From: Anaerosolibacter sp. | Lineage (GTDB): Bacteria > Bacillota > Clostridia > Peptostreptococcales > Thermotaleaceae | NCBI RefSeq assembly: GCF_029240175.1 | Contig: NZ_JARBTM010000011.1 | Coordinates: 1-64,000, forward strand | Reading direction: 5' to 3' | Length of the DNA stretch: 64,000 nucleotides | Shown: piece after piece, positions 45,476-53,280 of the stretch | Position numbering within the stretch: position 1 is the stretch's first letter | How the letters are laid out: the number at the start of each line of letters is the position of its first letter | Translations under genes and position numbers: made by a program | Notes under the pieces: generated by a model | What the model was told of the DNA's origin: nothing | Databases searched by the model: none | Seen by the model: only the letters and a program-made list of their open reading frames with translations

Positions 45476-45492
45476 TTGGCATGGTACTTGCT
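45476..45492 (+). promoter_or_regulatory. Sigma-54 (-24/-12) promoter
   Basis: TTGGCATGGTACTTGCT: the -24 GG (45478-45479) and -12 GC (45490-45491) are 12 bases apart, and the sequence departs from YTGGCACGRNNNTTGCW at one or two positions. Predicted start about 45503. It lies directly between a sigma-54 activator gene and a transporter gene. Confidence 0.88.
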
Positions 45493-45601
45493 TAATATAG
45501 ATTTGAAATCAAAATTAATAGGAGGTGAGAGAAGAAAACGTTTCACTTAATTGCCGTAAGTGTTTTAGATCAAGCGTAAAATTAAAAGGAGGGCAACAAA
45601 C

Positions 45602-46885
45602 ATGAATATGGGACTTATATCTTTATTGGTTTTAGTAGCTGCAATATTCATTGGTTTCAAGAGAAATGTTAATACTGGTCTTGTAAGTATTGCATTCGCA
45701 TTCTTGTTAGGTTTCTTCGTAATGATTAATATTTCAAAAGACCCAGCTGTAGCAAAAATGGTAGCAATGTCTTCTGCAGATGCAAAAGGTACAGCATTGG
45801 TAGCTGGTTGGAATACTTCATTATTCTTTATCCTTGTAGGTATGACTTTCTTGTTTGCAGTTGCAAAAGTGAATGGTACACTTGAGCTTCTTGCAAGAAA
45901 AGCTGCTTTTATGGCTGGCGGAAACAAAAAATTAATTCCAATTCTTTTCTTTATCTTTTCAACTGTCTTAGCAGCGATAGGACCTGGTAATATTGCTGTT
46001 TGTGCATTAGTATTACCAATCGCAATGGCAGTAGCCCGTGAAGAAAAGATTAACTCATTATTAATGGCTGGTATGGTAATTGCTGGTTCAAATGCTGGTG
46101 GTCTTTCACCTATCGCACCAACAGGAATTATCGGTGTTCAGTTAGCAGAAAAAATTGGCTTCCAAACAGGGCAGCACGTGTTTATGAATATGTTAATTGC
46201 TCAAGTAGTTATGGCGGCTGTAATGTATGTTGTTCTTGGTGGTCTTAAACTTAAGGCAGATATAGGGGCAACAAAGGAAAAACCAGCTGGATTCAATACT
46301 ATACAAATTCAAACCCTTGTTGTTATTGCATTGGTAGTAGCAGCGATTATCCTGTTAAAATTACACATCGGTATGATTGCATTCTTAGGTGGAGCTACAT
46401 TGCTACTGTTAGGTGCTGCTGATGAGAAGAAAACAATTGCATCTATGCCTTGGAGTACATTGCTACTTGTTTGCGGTGTTGGGGTATTGGTAAACGTTGT
46501 TGATAAAGCGGGTGGTATCTCTTACCTAACAGATACATTATCTGCATTCATGGGACAGAAAACAGCTGCACCAATCCTAACAATCGTTGGTGGATTAATG
46601 TCTTCAGTGTCTTCTGCATCTGGTGTTGTAATGCCAACACTAATTCCTACAGTACCAGGTATCGTAGAAACTATGGGTGGTGCTGTAAAGGGAGAAACAC
46701 TAATTTCAGCGATCATCCTTGGTGCACACTTTGTAACAAACTCTCCATTATCAACATTAGGTGCTTTAGCTATGGCATCTGCTGATGAATCAGAATCCGA
46801 AAAATTATTTGGTCAGTTAATGATCTTAGGATTTGGCGGAATCTTATTTGGAGCGTTATTGGTATTTATTGGTATCGTGAGATAA
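45602..46885 (+). CDS. MatC-like/SLC13-type carboxylate transporter, sigma-54 controlled
   Basis: 427 residues with about 12 membrane segments. The N-terminus GLISLLVLVAAIFIGFKRNVNTGLVSIAF resembles the MatC (malonate/dicarboxylate carrier) N-terminal domain, and the repeats GPGNIAVCALVLPIAMAVA, SNAGGLSPIAPTG, SSASGVVMPTLIPTVPG and NSPLSTLGALA are typical of ion-transporter superfamily carboxylate carriers. The substrate is an anion of a small organic acid by family; the exact one is unknown. Its leader is about 100 bases, with AGGAGGG before the ATG. First gene under the sigma-54 promoter and closed by its own terminator. Confidence 0.88.
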   Translation: MNMGLISLLVLVAAIFIGFKRNVNTGLVSIAFAFLLGFFVMINISKDPAVAKMVAMSSADAKGTALVAGWNTSLFFILVGMTFLFAVAKVNGTLELLARKAAFMAGGNKKLIPILFFIFSTVLAAIGPGNIAVCALVLPIAMAVAREEKINSLLMAGMVIAGSNAGGLSPIAPTGIIGVQLAEKIGFQTGQHVFMNMLIAQVVMAAVMYVVLGGLKLKADIGATKEKPAGFNTIQIQTLVVIALVVAAIILLKLHIGMIAFLGGATLLLLGAADEKKTIASMPWSTLLLVCGVGVLVNVVDKAGGISYLTDTLSAFMGQKTAAPILTIVGGLMSSVSSASGVVMPTLIPTVPGIVETMGGAVKGETLISAIILGAHFVTNSPLSTLGALAMASADESESEKLFGQLMILGFGGILFGALLVFIGIVR

Positions 46886-46898
46886 TAAAAAATGATAG

Positions 46899-46926
46899 AA
46901 AGAGGCCTAAGGGCCTCTTTTTATTG
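46899..46926 (+). terminator. Intrinsic terminator after MatC-like gene
   Basis: AGAGGCC (46901-46907) and GGCCTCT (46912-46918), loop TAAG, followed by TTTTATT. Confidence 0.88.
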
Positions 46927-47000
46927 TATTTAGGGGAATTGTTCATAAAGATGAGTGCCCTTCATTTTGTCGAAAGTTAGAATTATTAAGAAAAAAATAT

Positions 47001-47029
47001 TTGACGAATGAAAAAAAATCTGTTATTTT
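47001..47029 (+). promoter_or_regulatory. Sigma-A promoter of the acetate transporter gene
   Basis: TTGACG (47001-47006), 17 bases, TATTTT (47024-47029). The transporter ATG is 33 bases further on. Confidence 0.5.
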
Positions 47030-47062
47030 TATAAAGCATGTATAAATGACAGGAGGGTTCTT

Positions 47063-47683
47063 ATGAACACAAACCAAACGCAAAATATTAAAATCACTAA
47101 TGCAGATCCTTCGGCCCTAGGACTATTTGGACTTGCCATGGTTACCTTGGTTGCATCCTCACAAAAGCTAGGATGGACTGAAGGACTATCATTTGCTATT
47201 CCATGGGCTATCTTTTTAGGTGGGTTTGCTCAATTATTTGCTTGTATTGAAGACTCTAAAAGACACAATTTATTTGGAACAACAGCTTTTGGCGCATATG
47301 GATTATTTTGGATTGCTGTAGCCGCTTCTTGGCTTACAAAACTAGGCGTTTTTGGTGAAGCAATGGCTGCGAGCGTGGATGGAAGACAATTGGGTTTTGC
47401 ATTTATTGGATATCTTATTTTTTCACTCTTCATGACGATTGCAGCTACAGAAACAAATAAAGTGTTGTTCAGTATTCTTGTATTGATAGATGTATTGTTT
47501 TTGGCTTTAGCCATGAATTCTTTTGGAATCATGACTGAATTTTCTCACAAGCTTGGCGCATGGACCGAGCTAGTTATCTCGATGATTGGTTTCTATGGAT
47601 CAGCTGCGGCTATGTTAAATGGACAGTTCGGCAGGGTGTTTCTACCTGTAGGAAAGCCAATGGGAATATTTAAAAAAAGCTAG
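47063..47683 (+). CDS. Acetate uptake transporter (AceTr; GPR1/FUN34/SatP family)
   Basis: 206 residues, six membrane segments. The family signature N-A-D-P-S-A-L-G-L-F-G near residue 13 corresponds to NPAPLGLxGF of SatP. Homologues are proton-coupled acetate/succinate carriers or acetate channels. Its place between a carboxylate carrier and aldehyde ferredoxin oxidoreductase, whose product from acetaldehyde is acetate, supports acetate as substrate. AGGAGG precedes the ATG; a terminator follows. Confidence 0.92.
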   Translation: MNTNQTQNIKITNADPSALGLFGLAMVTLVASSQKLGWTEGLSFAIPWAIFLGGFAQLFACIEDSKRHNLFGTTAFGAYGLFWIAVAASWLTKLGVFGEAMAASVDGRQLGFAFIGYLIFSLFMTIAATETNKVLFSILVLIDVLFLALAMNSFGIMTEFSHKLGAWTELVISMIGFYGSAAAMLNGQFGRVFLPVGKPMGIFKKS

Positions 47684-47730
47684 TGACGTTAAAGTTGCTA
47701 GTAAAGTAGTGTTATAGACAAAATATTTGT

Positions 47731-47765
47731 GAGAGGTGCCATCAGGCACCTCTTATTATTTTTTA
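47731..47765 (+). terminator. Intrinsic terminator after acetate transporter
   Basis: AGAGGTGCC (47732-47740) and GGCACCTCT (47745-47753) around ATCA, then a T-rich run. Confidence 0.88.
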
Positions 47766-47893
47766 AAAATTAAAAATCGATGATGCCCATGAGCAGGACC
47801 GAAGTATGAAGCTTCTGGTAGATTTTCATGAGAGAATAAGAAGACTCTGGATCGGAAACAATGGAAGTAGACCAGACAGTATGGGGTGTGATC

Positions 47894-48349
47894 ATGGAAA
47901 AGGATAGGAATAAAGTACTTAGAGCGGTAGATATGAGTAAATGCATTGGCTGCTGCTCCTGTATGCTGGCTTGTGCGCGGAATGTACATGGAGATTATTC
48001 ACCTGTTAAAAGTGCAGTCCGCATTCATAGCAGCGGAGGTTTTCAAGGAAGATTTGTCGCAAATATATGTAGGGGTTGTATACGCCCAGCATGTGCTGAG
48101 GTCTGTCATTCAGGCGCCCTTAACGAAAGAAGCGGTGGGGGCGTTAAGCTAGTAAAAGAGAAGTGTATTGGTTGCAGAAAATGTATCGGCGCATGTAGCG
48201 TACAAGGTATTATTTTTGATGAACAAGAAAATAAGCCAATTGTGTGTTTGCAATGCGGATCATGTGTAAAAAACTGCCCCCATAATGTGTTAAGTATGGA
48301 GGTGAATAACAATTTCTATGAAGAATTCAATAAAAGTTTTGATGATTGA
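47894..48349 (+). CDS. Polyferredoxin subunit for aldehyde ferredoxin oxidoreductase
   Basis: 151 residues from ATG 47894 (GGGGTG upstream); an in-frame ATG at 47861 would add 11 residues. It has four cysteine clusters for [4Fe-4S] centres: CIGCCSCMLAC, CRGCIRPACAEVC, CIGCRKCIGAC and CLQCGSCVKNC. It resembles the small iron-sulfur subunits that pair with AOR-family enzymes such as AorA or the benzoyl-CoA reductase/aldehyde systems. Its 3' end overlaps the AOR gene by 32 bases in another frame, so the two are translationally coupled. It should pass electrons between the enzyme and ferredoxin or NAD-linked partners. Confidence 0.9.
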   Translation: MEKDRNKVLRAVDMSKCIGCCSCMLACARNVHGDYSPVKSAVRIHSSGGFQGRFVANICRGCIRPACAEVCHSGALNERSGGGVKLVKEKCIGCRKCIGACSVQGIIFDEQENKPIVCLQCGSCVKNCPHNVLSMEVNNNFYEEFNKSFDD

Positions 48350-50102
48350 TTTAAATAACCAGAAGATTGAGATCGAGAATAGAAAAGATTTAACTGCATT
48401 TCTTGGCGGCGTGGGAACAGGCATAAAGTTGTTGGAAGAAAATCTAATTGATGAATGGGACCCATATCATGAAGGACAACCGATCGTATTATCCATAGGA
48501 CCAATGGAGACCATCTTTCCTGCCGTAACAAAGGTAGTTGCCCTATTTAAATCACCATTAACAGGGGAGTTGGGGGAAAGTTATGCGGGGATGAGACTTG
48601 GTATGGCTATGAGATTTGCTGGATACGATGCCATTGTCATAACTGGTAAGGCCAAAAGACCGATGTACTTATATATTAGCAACCATGAAATTGAATTCAA
48701 AAATGCAGAGGCCTTATGGGGACTCGATACAGAGGAAACAGGGAGACTAATGCGTGATATCGAAGAAGGTGCTGGTTTAAGATCTATCATGAGAATTGGT
48801 GTCTCGGGTGAAAGGAAAATACCATTTGCAGGTGTAAATGTAGATACCTATCGGCATTTTGGCCGTTTAGGACTAGGTGCAGTGTTTGGCAGTAAACTTT
48901 TAAAGGGCATTGTGATCCATGGAAATGGAAATGAGATAATCCATAATAAAAAAGAATTCAAGGGAGTATATGATGGAATCTACGCAAAGGTTGTAGAAAC
49001 GGATCATATGGAAAAGTATCATGGTTTAGGAACATCCATCAATATTATGCCGCTTAATAATATGAACGCTTTACCCACGAGAAATCTTCAAAAAAGTAGT
49101 TTTGAATATGCAAATGAGATTAGTGGAGAAGCATTTGCCCAGGAAAAACTGTTTAGAAAGTTAGCTTGCGCAGGTTGTCCTATAGGATGTATTCATGTTG
49201 CGATTCAACGGAAAAAGTTTGGAGACCCTGTGGAATATTCTTGGGCAGGAATTTCCTATGATCACGAGTTAATATTTGCTGTGGGTTCATTTTTAGGCAT
49301 TGGCAACAAGGAAGATATATTATCGCTTATTGAGACCATAGAGCTATTGGGATTAGACTGTATGAGTACTGGTGTGCTCCTGGGCTGGGTCACCGAGGCT
49401 TATGAAAGAGGGCTAATCACAAAAGACCAAATTGGCAGAGCAGTGAAATTTGGCGATGTAGAAGGATACCAATATATTATTAAAAATATGATTCAAGGGA
49501 GTAATAATTTCTATAAAACGATCTCCAAGGGAACTCACCATGCATCTGAGGTGTATGGAGGAAAAGAATTTGCAGCGGTATTGGGTAAACACGAAATGGC
49601 TGGTTATCATACAGGCTATGGAAATCTTCTTGGCATGACCATGGGGGCAAGACATTCTCATTTGGATAATGGAGGTTATTCCTTAGATCAAGCAATGAAA
49701 GATTTAGATAAGAATAAATTAATAGATGACCTGATTCAAGAAGAGATTGAGAGAAATATTCAGAACTGCCTCGTGATATGTTTATTTTCCCGCAAAATTT
49801 ATGATTTAGATACCATCATAAATGCACTCAAAGTGATTGGTATAGAATATGACACAGAACAACTTATGGCATTAGGGAAAGAGATATTCAAAATGAAAGT
49901 GCGAGCAAAGAAAAAGTTAGGTTTTGATTATAGTAGCATAACATTTCCAAAGCGCTTTTTTGAAACGGAGACGCTGCATGGTAAGTTAAATGAAGACGTA
50001 GCCAATGAATTACTAGAAATATATATTGGGAAAATGGAAGAACTGTGTAAAGAGCATATTAATTTGTTTTCACAAATAGAAGGTGAAAAAAAGCTCGTCT
50101 AA
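48318..50102 (+). CDS. aor: Tungsten-containing aldehyde ferredoxin oxidoreductase
   Basis: 594 residues, full length for the AOR family. It carries a bis-pyranopterin tungsten (or molybdenum) cofactor and one [4Fe-4S] cluster. Cluster ligands: C284-A-G-C287-P-I-G-C291 plus a C-terminal Cys (C484 or C488 in NCLVICLF). N-terminal pterin-binding segments FLGGVGTGIKLL, SIGPMETIFP, GRLGLGAVFGSKLLKGI are present. It oxidises aldehydes to acids with ferredoxin, and can run backwards in acetogens. It is coupled to the polyferredoxin gene. Specificity cannot be read; the neighbouring acetate and carboxylate carriers suggest short-chain acids. Confidence 0.95.
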   Translation: MKNSIKVLMIDLNNQKIEIENRKDLTAFLGGVGTGIKLLEENLIDEWDPYHEGQPIVLSIGPMETIFPAVTKVVALFKSPLTGELGESYAGMRLGMAMRFAGYDAIVITGKAKRPMYLYISNHEIEFKNAEALWGLDTEETGRLMRDIEEGAGLRSIMRIGVSGERKIPFAGVNVDTYRHFGRLGLGAVFGSKLLKGIVIHGNGNEIIHNKKEFKGVYDGIYAKVVETDHMEKYHGLGTSINIMPLNNMNALPTRNLQKSSFEYANEISGEAFAQEKLFRKLACAGCPIGCIHVAIQRKKFGDPVEYSWAGISYDHELIFAVGSFLGIGNKEDILSLIETIELLGLDCMSTGVLLGWVTEAYERGLITKDQIGRAVKFGDVEGYQYIIKNMIQGSNNFYKTISKGTHHASEVYGGKEFAAVLGKHEMAGYHTGYGNLLGMTMGARHSHLDNGGYSLDQAMKDLDKNKLIDDLIQEEIERNIQNCLVICLFSRKIYDLDTIINALKVIGIEYDTEQLMALGKEIFKMKVRAKKKLGFDYSSITFPKRFFETETLHGKLNEDVANELLEIYIGKMEELCKEHINLFSQIEGEKKLV

Positions 50103-50174
50103 TATATTTATAATAATTGCACATAATAATAATTGCCAAGATAAAATTATTAGATTAACAGGAGGTGTAGCATT

Positions 50175-50366
50175 ATGGAAATGAATACTCGAGATACAGT
50201 GATGAAAAAATTATTAGATGCACAAGAAAGTGTACGGGATTATGAAATGTTTTCAAAACAAGTAAGTGATGATGAAGTAGCAGGATTATTTAAGCGATTC
50301 GCAGAAGAATGCGGAATGCAAGCAAGAAAACTTCAAGCATTGATGGATAAATATGATAGACATTAA
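50175..50366 (+). CDS. Small helical protein, ferritin-like half-bundle
   Basis: 63 residues: a helical hairpin with acidic faces (KLLDAQESVRDYEMFSKQVSDDEVAGLFKRFAEECG). The helices look like half of a rubrerythrin or ferritin-like bundle but lack a complete ExxH set. GGAGGTG before the ATG; a clear terminator follows. Function unknown. Confidence 0.7.
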   Translation: MEMNTRDTVMKKLLDAQESVRDYEMFSKQVSDDEVAGLFKRFAEECGMQARKLQALMDKYDRH

Positions 50367-50391
50367 AAGTGCGGAATATCCGCACTTTTTC
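50365..50391 (+). terminator. Intrinsic terminator
   Basis: AAAAGTGCGGA and TCCGCACTTTTT around a short loop; perfect GC-rich stem with T tract, overlapping the stop codon of the preceding gene. Confidence 0.9.
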
Positions 50392-50488
50392 ATTTTATTT
50401 TGTACCATGAAATAAGTGGTTATGGGTGGCATTATGGCAAATGATTTTGTATAATGAGTATATCAAAACAGAGAGGTAGCAAACGTCT

Positions 50489-51631
50489 ATGCATTTTTCA
50501 TATTTTAGAACAGAAGCTTTGCAATTGGAGATCCAATATCTCACAAGTCATTATGTACAATCTTTAAGTGTAGAGAAGAAAAATCTAATGCAAGACATTC
50601 CAGAATTACCAGGTGTATATTTCATGAAAAACGCTGAAGAAGAAGTAATCTATATTGGTAAATCTAAGAATATTAGAAAAAGACTACAATCCTATTTTAT
50701 AAAATCCAATCAAAATAACAAGAAAATTATGAAGATGATTGTTCAAGTGAAAAAAATTGATTATGTTATAACCGGAACAGAGTTAGAGGCGTTATTGCTT
50801 GAGTCAAAGCTTATCAAGGAGAAACTGCCAATATATAATAAACAATTAAAAAACTATAATTCTTATGGCTACATAAAAATTACACAAAATGAAATTTATC
50901 CCAGACTCTCAAGTGTGCAATATTTGAAAGATGATGGTGATATTTATTATGGACCCTATAGTAATTATCGTGAAATTGAGTTAATTATTGATGCTTTATG
51001 TGTTTCTGTAGGCATAAGGCGGTGCCATGAGAATTCTAATGCGTTGAAATCCTGTATATATCATGAAATTGGGGATTGTTTGTCTCCATGCAACACAGAA
51101 AACTGTAAAACGAGATATGATGAGGCGGTTAATCAAATCAAACTGTTTTTAGATGGACAAAGTAAAGAACCCATTAGGGCACTAGAACATAAAAGAGATG
51201 ATTATGTATCAAATCTAAGGTTTGAAAAAGCAGGTGAAACTCAAAAGCATATTGATTGTCTTAGAAAATTTTATAACTATTGCACAAGCTATATCTATAA
51301 TATCGAAAAGCGGAATATGATCCTGTTTTTACCATCGACGTCGGAACACACGATCGCTATTTTATTGATTCTGCATGGGCGAATATGGAAGAACTATCAT
51401 TACGACATCAATGTATTAAACGAGAGCACAGTACAAGCTATAAAAGAAGTCATTCGGTCAGGAATGCCCGAAACATATATATGGACTACCAAAAAAGACG
51501 TCGATGAGATAATTATCATTGGAAGATGGCTTAAAGAAAATCAAGATTACCCCTATATAATCCCATTAGGAAAGAATCTTGAATATGCTGATCAAGATTT
51601 TACAGATATTTTAGCGATGTTGACCCCATAA
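50489..51631 (+). CDS. UvrC-like GIY-YIG nuclease lacking UvrC C-terminal domains
   Basis: 380 residues. The GIY-YIG domain (about 40-125) has GVYFMKN and VIYIGKSKNIRKRL, with the catalytic Arg, Tyr and a downstream Glu (ELEALLLESKLIK). A cysteine group like the UvrC iron-sulfur site (RRC, KSC, GDCLSPC) and a UvrB-binding-like helix follow (about 225-260). The RNase-H-like and HhH domains of UvrC (usually about 600 residues) are missing; the last 120 residues are unlike them. It resembles Cho, the single-incision homologue. Probably an accessory nucleotide-excision nuclease. Confidence 0.85.
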   Translation: MHFSYFRTEALQLEIQYLTSHYVQSLSVEKKNLMQDIPELPGVYFMKNAEEEVIYIGKSKNIRKRLQSYFIKSNQNNKKIMKMIVQVKKIDYVITGTELEALLLESKLIKEKLPIYNKQLKNYNSYGYIKITQNEIYPRLSSVQYLKDDGDIYYGPYSNYREIELIIDALCVSVGIRRCHENSNALKSCIYHEIGDCLSPCNTENCKTRYDEAVNQIKLFLDGQSKEPIRALEHKRDDYVSNLRFEKAGETQKHIDCLRKFYNYCTSYIYNIEKRNMILFLPSTSEHTIAILLILHGRIWKNYHYDINVLNESTVQAIKEVIRSGMPETYIWTTKKDVDEIIIIGRWLKENQDYPYIIPLGKNLEYADQDFTDILAMLTP

Positions 51632-51724
51632 TTTTGTGATAAAAACATATTTACGAAATATAAGTTTCTTATTGTTTAGAAACCAATATAAGACACTTGG
51701 TTTTGTGAAATAAGGAGGATTAAA

Positions 51725-53206
51725 ATGGATCCTTTTCAAAAGATTCGTATCGATAAAGAATCAAATGAACATATGTATATGCAAGTATATAAGTCTATAG
51801 TGGATCTAATTAAGCAAGGTATGATAAAATCCAATGAAAAGCTGCCGCCCATTCGTAATCTAGCGGATCTGTTAGGTGTAAATAATATCACCATTGTAAA
51901 AGCCTATGACATTTTAGAGAAACGAGGTTATGTGTATAAAAAAGTAGGAAGTGGAACATTTGTGAATCTTATAGATTGTTATGAAGGATTCCATGAGACA
52001 ATAGAAGGGATGGACAGTGGCTTTGATCAGATGGATCGGGGGCAAATTCAGATTCATACAGATATGATAAGTTTTTCTAGCGCAACGCCAACGCCTGATT
52101 TATTCCCAGTAGAAGACTTTAAAACACTGCTGATAGAAATATTAGATAGAGATGGAGGCAGTGCCTTCGGTTACCAAGAGAGTCAAGGGTACTATCCATT
52201 GAGGGAATCGCTTGTTAGTTATCTTAAACAATATGGAATTAACACGAGTAGCAGCCACATACAGATTATTTCTGGTGCCCAGCAAGGTATTGACGTAATT
52301 TCAAAAGCTTTTGTCGAACATGGAGATGTGGTAATTGTTGAATATCCCACCTATACGGGTGCCATTGCTACCTTGAAGTCAAGGGGCGCGAAAATCATAG
52401 AAGTACCGATTCTTCCCGATGGAATAGACATGGGTAAATTAGAGGAGAAAATCAGAGCGTATAAACCAAAGCTCATTTACACGATGCCAAACTTTCAAAA
52501 CCCAACAGGTTACTCTTATAGCAATCAGAAAAAGGATCAATTGCTTCGTCTTGCACATAAGTATAACGTATTAATTGTTGAGGATGATTACTTGAGTGAG
52601 CTAGATTTTAATGGTTATCCCACAACAACACTAAAGAGCATGGATACTCAGGATGTGTCTATATATATTAAGAGTTTTTCAAAGGTTTTTATGCCAGGGT
52701 TAAGGTTGGGCTTTCTAGTAATTCCTTCAAAGCTACATCCACAAGTATTAGCCGCTAAGCATGCATCGGATATTTCAACCTCTGGATTGAATCAGCGGGC
52801 GTTCGACCTTTATTTAAGAAAAGGTATCTGGAAACGGCATATTCACTTTATGAAAAAGGTCTATGAAGAAAGATTTGAAATTATGACCCGCTGTTTAAAC
52901 AAATATATTATCCCACTAGGTGTTCATTGTTCTATACCACAGGGAGGACTGAACTTTTGGCTTTGTTTACCACCAGGATGCTCATCCCTTGAATTATATA
53001 AAAAATGTGAGGAAAACAATCTATTGATTTTGCCAGGGTCTATTTTCTCGCCCTACGAGAAAGAAAGTCCCTGCTTTCGATTAAGCATTGCTGGGGTCTA
53101 TCCCAATGAAATTGAAACTGGAATAAAAAAGATGTCTGAAATTATTAGTCGTATGATAAGCGGGGAAGATTTATTAAGTAAGCATCCTTATTTTCCAATA
53201 TTATAG
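51725..53206 (+). CDS. MocR-family (GntR-aminotransferase) transcriptional regulator
   Basis: 493 residues: GntR winged helix (about 10-80, KLPPIRNLADLLGVNNITIVKAYDILEKRGYVYKKVGSGTFV) fused to a fold-type I aminotransferase domain (about 120-480). PLP residues are conserved: GAQQGID, NFQNPTGYS, VEDDYLSELDF and the Schiff-base lysine in SFSKVFMPGLRLGF. MocR proteins use PLP plus an amino acid or vitamer as signal and usually regulate an adjacent gene. Here that is the Ald-like gene 74 bases downstream; an inverted repeat lies in that gap. Confidence 0.93.
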   Translation: MDPFQKIRIDKESNEHMYMQVYKSIVDLIKQGMIKSNEKLPPIRNLADLLGVNNITIVKAYDILEKRGYVYKKVGSGTFVNLIDCYEGFHETIEGMDSGFDQMDRGQIQIHTDMISFSSATPTPDLFPVEDFKTLLIEILDRDGGSAFGYQESQGYYPLRESLVSYLKQYGINTSSSHIQIISGAQQGIDVISKAFVEHGDVVIVEYPTYTGAIATLKSRGAKIIEVPILPDGIDMGKLEEKIRAYKPKLIYTMPNFQNPTGYSYSNQKKDQLLRLAHKYNVLIVEDDYLSELDFNGYPTTTLKSMDTQDVSIYIKSFSKVFMPGLRLGFLVIPSKLHPQVLAAKHASDISTSGLNQRAFDLYLRKGIWKRHIHFMKKVYEERFEIMTRCLNKYIIPLGVHCSIPQGGLNFWLCLPPGCSSLELYKKCEENNLLILPGSIFSPYEKESPCFRLSIAGVYPNEIETGIKKMSEIISRMISGEDLLSKHPYFPIL

Positions 53207-53255
53207 GTGGCTTTAAGGTATATTCAAGAGCTTTAATTAATAAGAATATACCACC
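53206..53255 (+). promoter_or_regulatory. Nested inverted repeat between MocR gene and Ald-like gene
   Basis: GGTATATTC (53217-53225) pairs with GAATATACC (53244-53252), and GGTGG (53206-53210) can pair with CCACC (53251-53255). No T tract follows, so it is not an intrinsic terminator; it could be an operator or an mRNA structure. It overlaps the regulator stop codon. Confidence 0.45.
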
Positions 53256-53280
53256 ATGAATAAATGAGGAGGATGAAGGG

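Noticed and set aside
45525-45605. Leader frame from GTG after GGAGG, ending over the MatC-like start codon and containing a CxxC
   Set aside because: The GTG directly touches the GGAGG, too close for initiation, and the length and composition look accidental. A conserved leader peptide is possible but unsupported.
47766-47893. Leader of the ferredoxin/AOR unit checked for a molybdenum or tungsten cofactor riboswitch
   Set aside because: Some pairing (CCGAAG with CTTC-GG, GAAGCTTC) is visible but the conserved cofactor-riboswitch segments are not.
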